Shown piece by piece: positions 4,697 through 5,505 of a DNA stretch of 5,505 bases. Origin of the DNA: an uncultured Actinomycetes bacterium. GTDB taxonomy: Bacteria; Actinomycetota; Actinomycetes; Nanopelagicales; Nanopelagicaceae. The stretch covers positions 1 to 5,505 of the forward strand of contig CAIQXR010000183.1 in the NCBI GenBank assembly GCA_903875815.1, read 5' to 3'. How positions within the stretch are numbered: position 1 is the first letter of the stretch; every line of letters starts with the position of its first letter. Both the position numbers and the translations under genes were made by a program. The notes below the pieces were generated by a model. That model was not told the origin of the DNA. It ran no database searches and was given only the letters and a program-made list of their open reading frames with translations.

Positions 4697-5505
4697 ATGT
4701 CATTTGATCTAGCTAAGGCTGCATTCGAAACGCGCCAAGTCCACGCCGGCCAAGTTCCGGACCCCACGACAGGTGCTCGCGCACTACCGCTCTATCAAAC
4801 AACTGCATATCAATTCCGCGACACCAAGCATGCTGCCGATCTTTTTGGATTAGCTGAACTCGGAAATATTTACACCCGCTTGATGAATCCCACTCAAGAT
4901 GCAGTCGAACAGCGCGTGGCATCTCTGGAAGGTGGCGTCGCTGCCCTTCTTCTTGCTTCTGGCTCTGCCGCAACAACCTATGCGATTCAAAACGTTGCCG
5001 AAGCGGGCGACCACATTGTCTCGAGCCCCAGCCTCTACGGTGGCACCTACAACCTCTTCCATTACACATTGAAGAAGTTCGGTATCGATGTGACATTCGT
5101 CGAGAACCCCAATGATCCTGAGTCATGGAAGAAAGCTGTTCGCCCCAATACTAAGGCCTTCTTCGGTGAGACGATTGCCAACCCCAAGAATGAAATTTTG
5201 GATATTGCAGCTGTCGCCAAAGTTGCGCACGAAGTAGGAGTGCCGTTGATCGTGGATAACACCGTGGCAACACCATTCTTAATTCGCCCCATCGAACATG
5301 GCGCCGATGTTGTTGTTCACTCCGCGACCAAGTTCCTCTCCGGTCATGGCAATGCCGTAGTCGGTGCGATTGTTGATTCCGGCAATTTTGACTTTGCTAA
5401 GCAGGCAGCAAAGTTCCCTGGTTTCAATGAGCCAGACCCTAGCTACCACGGCTTGGTCTACGCGCAGGCCCTCGGTGTCGGATCGGCCTTTGGTGCCAAC
5501 CTCTC
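4697..5505 (+). CDS. metY: O-acetyl-L-homoserine sulfhydrylase, partial (C-terminus beyond right edge)
   Basis: A cytosolic PLP-dependent enzyme of the Cys/Met-metabolism (cystathionine gamma-synthase) fold. It converts O-acetylhomoserine and sulfide to homocysteine, the direct-sulfhydrylation route to methionine. The first 269 codons are present, out of about 430 usual for the family. The N-terminal ETRQVHAGQ, PLYQTTAYQF (31-40), YTRLMNPT (59-66; Y and R bind PLP phosphate of the partner subunit), ASGSAAT (87-93) and the stacking Y114 are present. So are VDNTVATP (186-193; D187 contacts the pyridine N) and SATKFLSGHG (209-218; K212 forms the Schiff base). The insert FPGFNEPDPSYHGLVYAQALG around 240-260 favours O-acetylhomoserine sulfhydrylase over cystathionine gamma-synthase. 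The start is fixed by GGGAGG at 6-base spacing. Expression should fall when SAM is abundant, through the SAM-IV riboswitch just upstream. Confidence 0.95.
   Translation, partial: MSFDLAKAAFETRQVHAGQVPDPTTGARALPLYQTTAYQFRDTKHAADLFGLAELGNIYTRLMNPTQDAVEQRVASLEGGVAALLLASGSAATTYAIQNVAEAGDHIVSSPSLYGGTYNLFHYTLKKFGIDVTFVENPNDPESWKKAVRPNTKAFFGETIANPKNEILDIAAVAKVAHEVGVPLIVDNTVATPFLIRPIEHGADVVVHSATKFLSGHGNAVVGAIVDSGNFDFAKQAAKFPGFNEPDPSYHGLVYAQALGVGSAFGANL

Noticed and set aside
4713..5126. Minus-strand frame of 137 codons
   Set aside because: It is antisense to metY, which has catalytic residues and a continuous family match; the minus frame has no recognisable domain.

Overview
The window looks like the chromosome of an actinobacterium (Actinomycetota). 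The strongest sign is a SAM-IV-type riboswitch aptamer ahead of metY, a riboswitch class known mainly from this phylum. Two genes with apparent leaderless starts, and an N-terminally extended Lys/Ala/Pro-rich basic protein, fit the same assignment. By eye the G+C content is moderate (about half; not computed), lower than in Streptomyces or Mycobacterium. A streamlined, possibly aquatic lineage such as the acI/Nanopelagicales group is therefore a guess, not a conclusion.

Layout, left to right. (1) 1-294, minus strand: the N-terminal 98 codons of a histone-H1-like Lys/Ala/Pro/Arg protein, built on a 54-bp tandem repeat and cut by the left edge. (2) 295-504: an AT-rich intergenic stretch with roughly 10-bp-spaced A/T tracts and a 9-bp direct repeat. 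(3) 505-1785, minus: a 12-TM major facilitator exporter. Its promoter region carries three GGYATGC boxes exactly 10 bp apart. (4) 1865-2659, minus: panB, ketopantoate hydroxymethyltransferase (pantothenate/CoA pathway). (5) 2660-2777: the divergent panB/nadE control region, with two small hairpins on the panB side and a leaderless promoter on the nadE side. (6) 2778-4493, plus: nadE, glutamine-dependent NAD synthetase. (7) 4494-4696: promoter, SAM-IV aptamer and a hairpin over the Shine-Dalgarno sequence. (8) 4697 to the right edge, plus: the first 269 codons of metY, O-acetylhomoserine sulfhydrylase.

The three recognisable enzymes all serve core metabolism: CoA precursor synthesis, NAD synthesis and methionine synthesis. 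No mobile element, CRISPR array, tRNA or rRNA is visible. The methionine gene has the clearest regulatory logic. A promoter inside the end of nadE would start the transcript at the first base of the aptamer. The aptamer tail GGGTC (4621-4625) is complementary to GACCC (4669-4673), and that same segment can pair with the metY ribosome binding site. SAM binding would lock the tail in a pseudoknot and so switch translation off. I do not see a wholly new system. The most noteworthy items are this switch, the phased boxes at the exporter promoter, the paired leaderless starts and the tandem-repeat basic protein.
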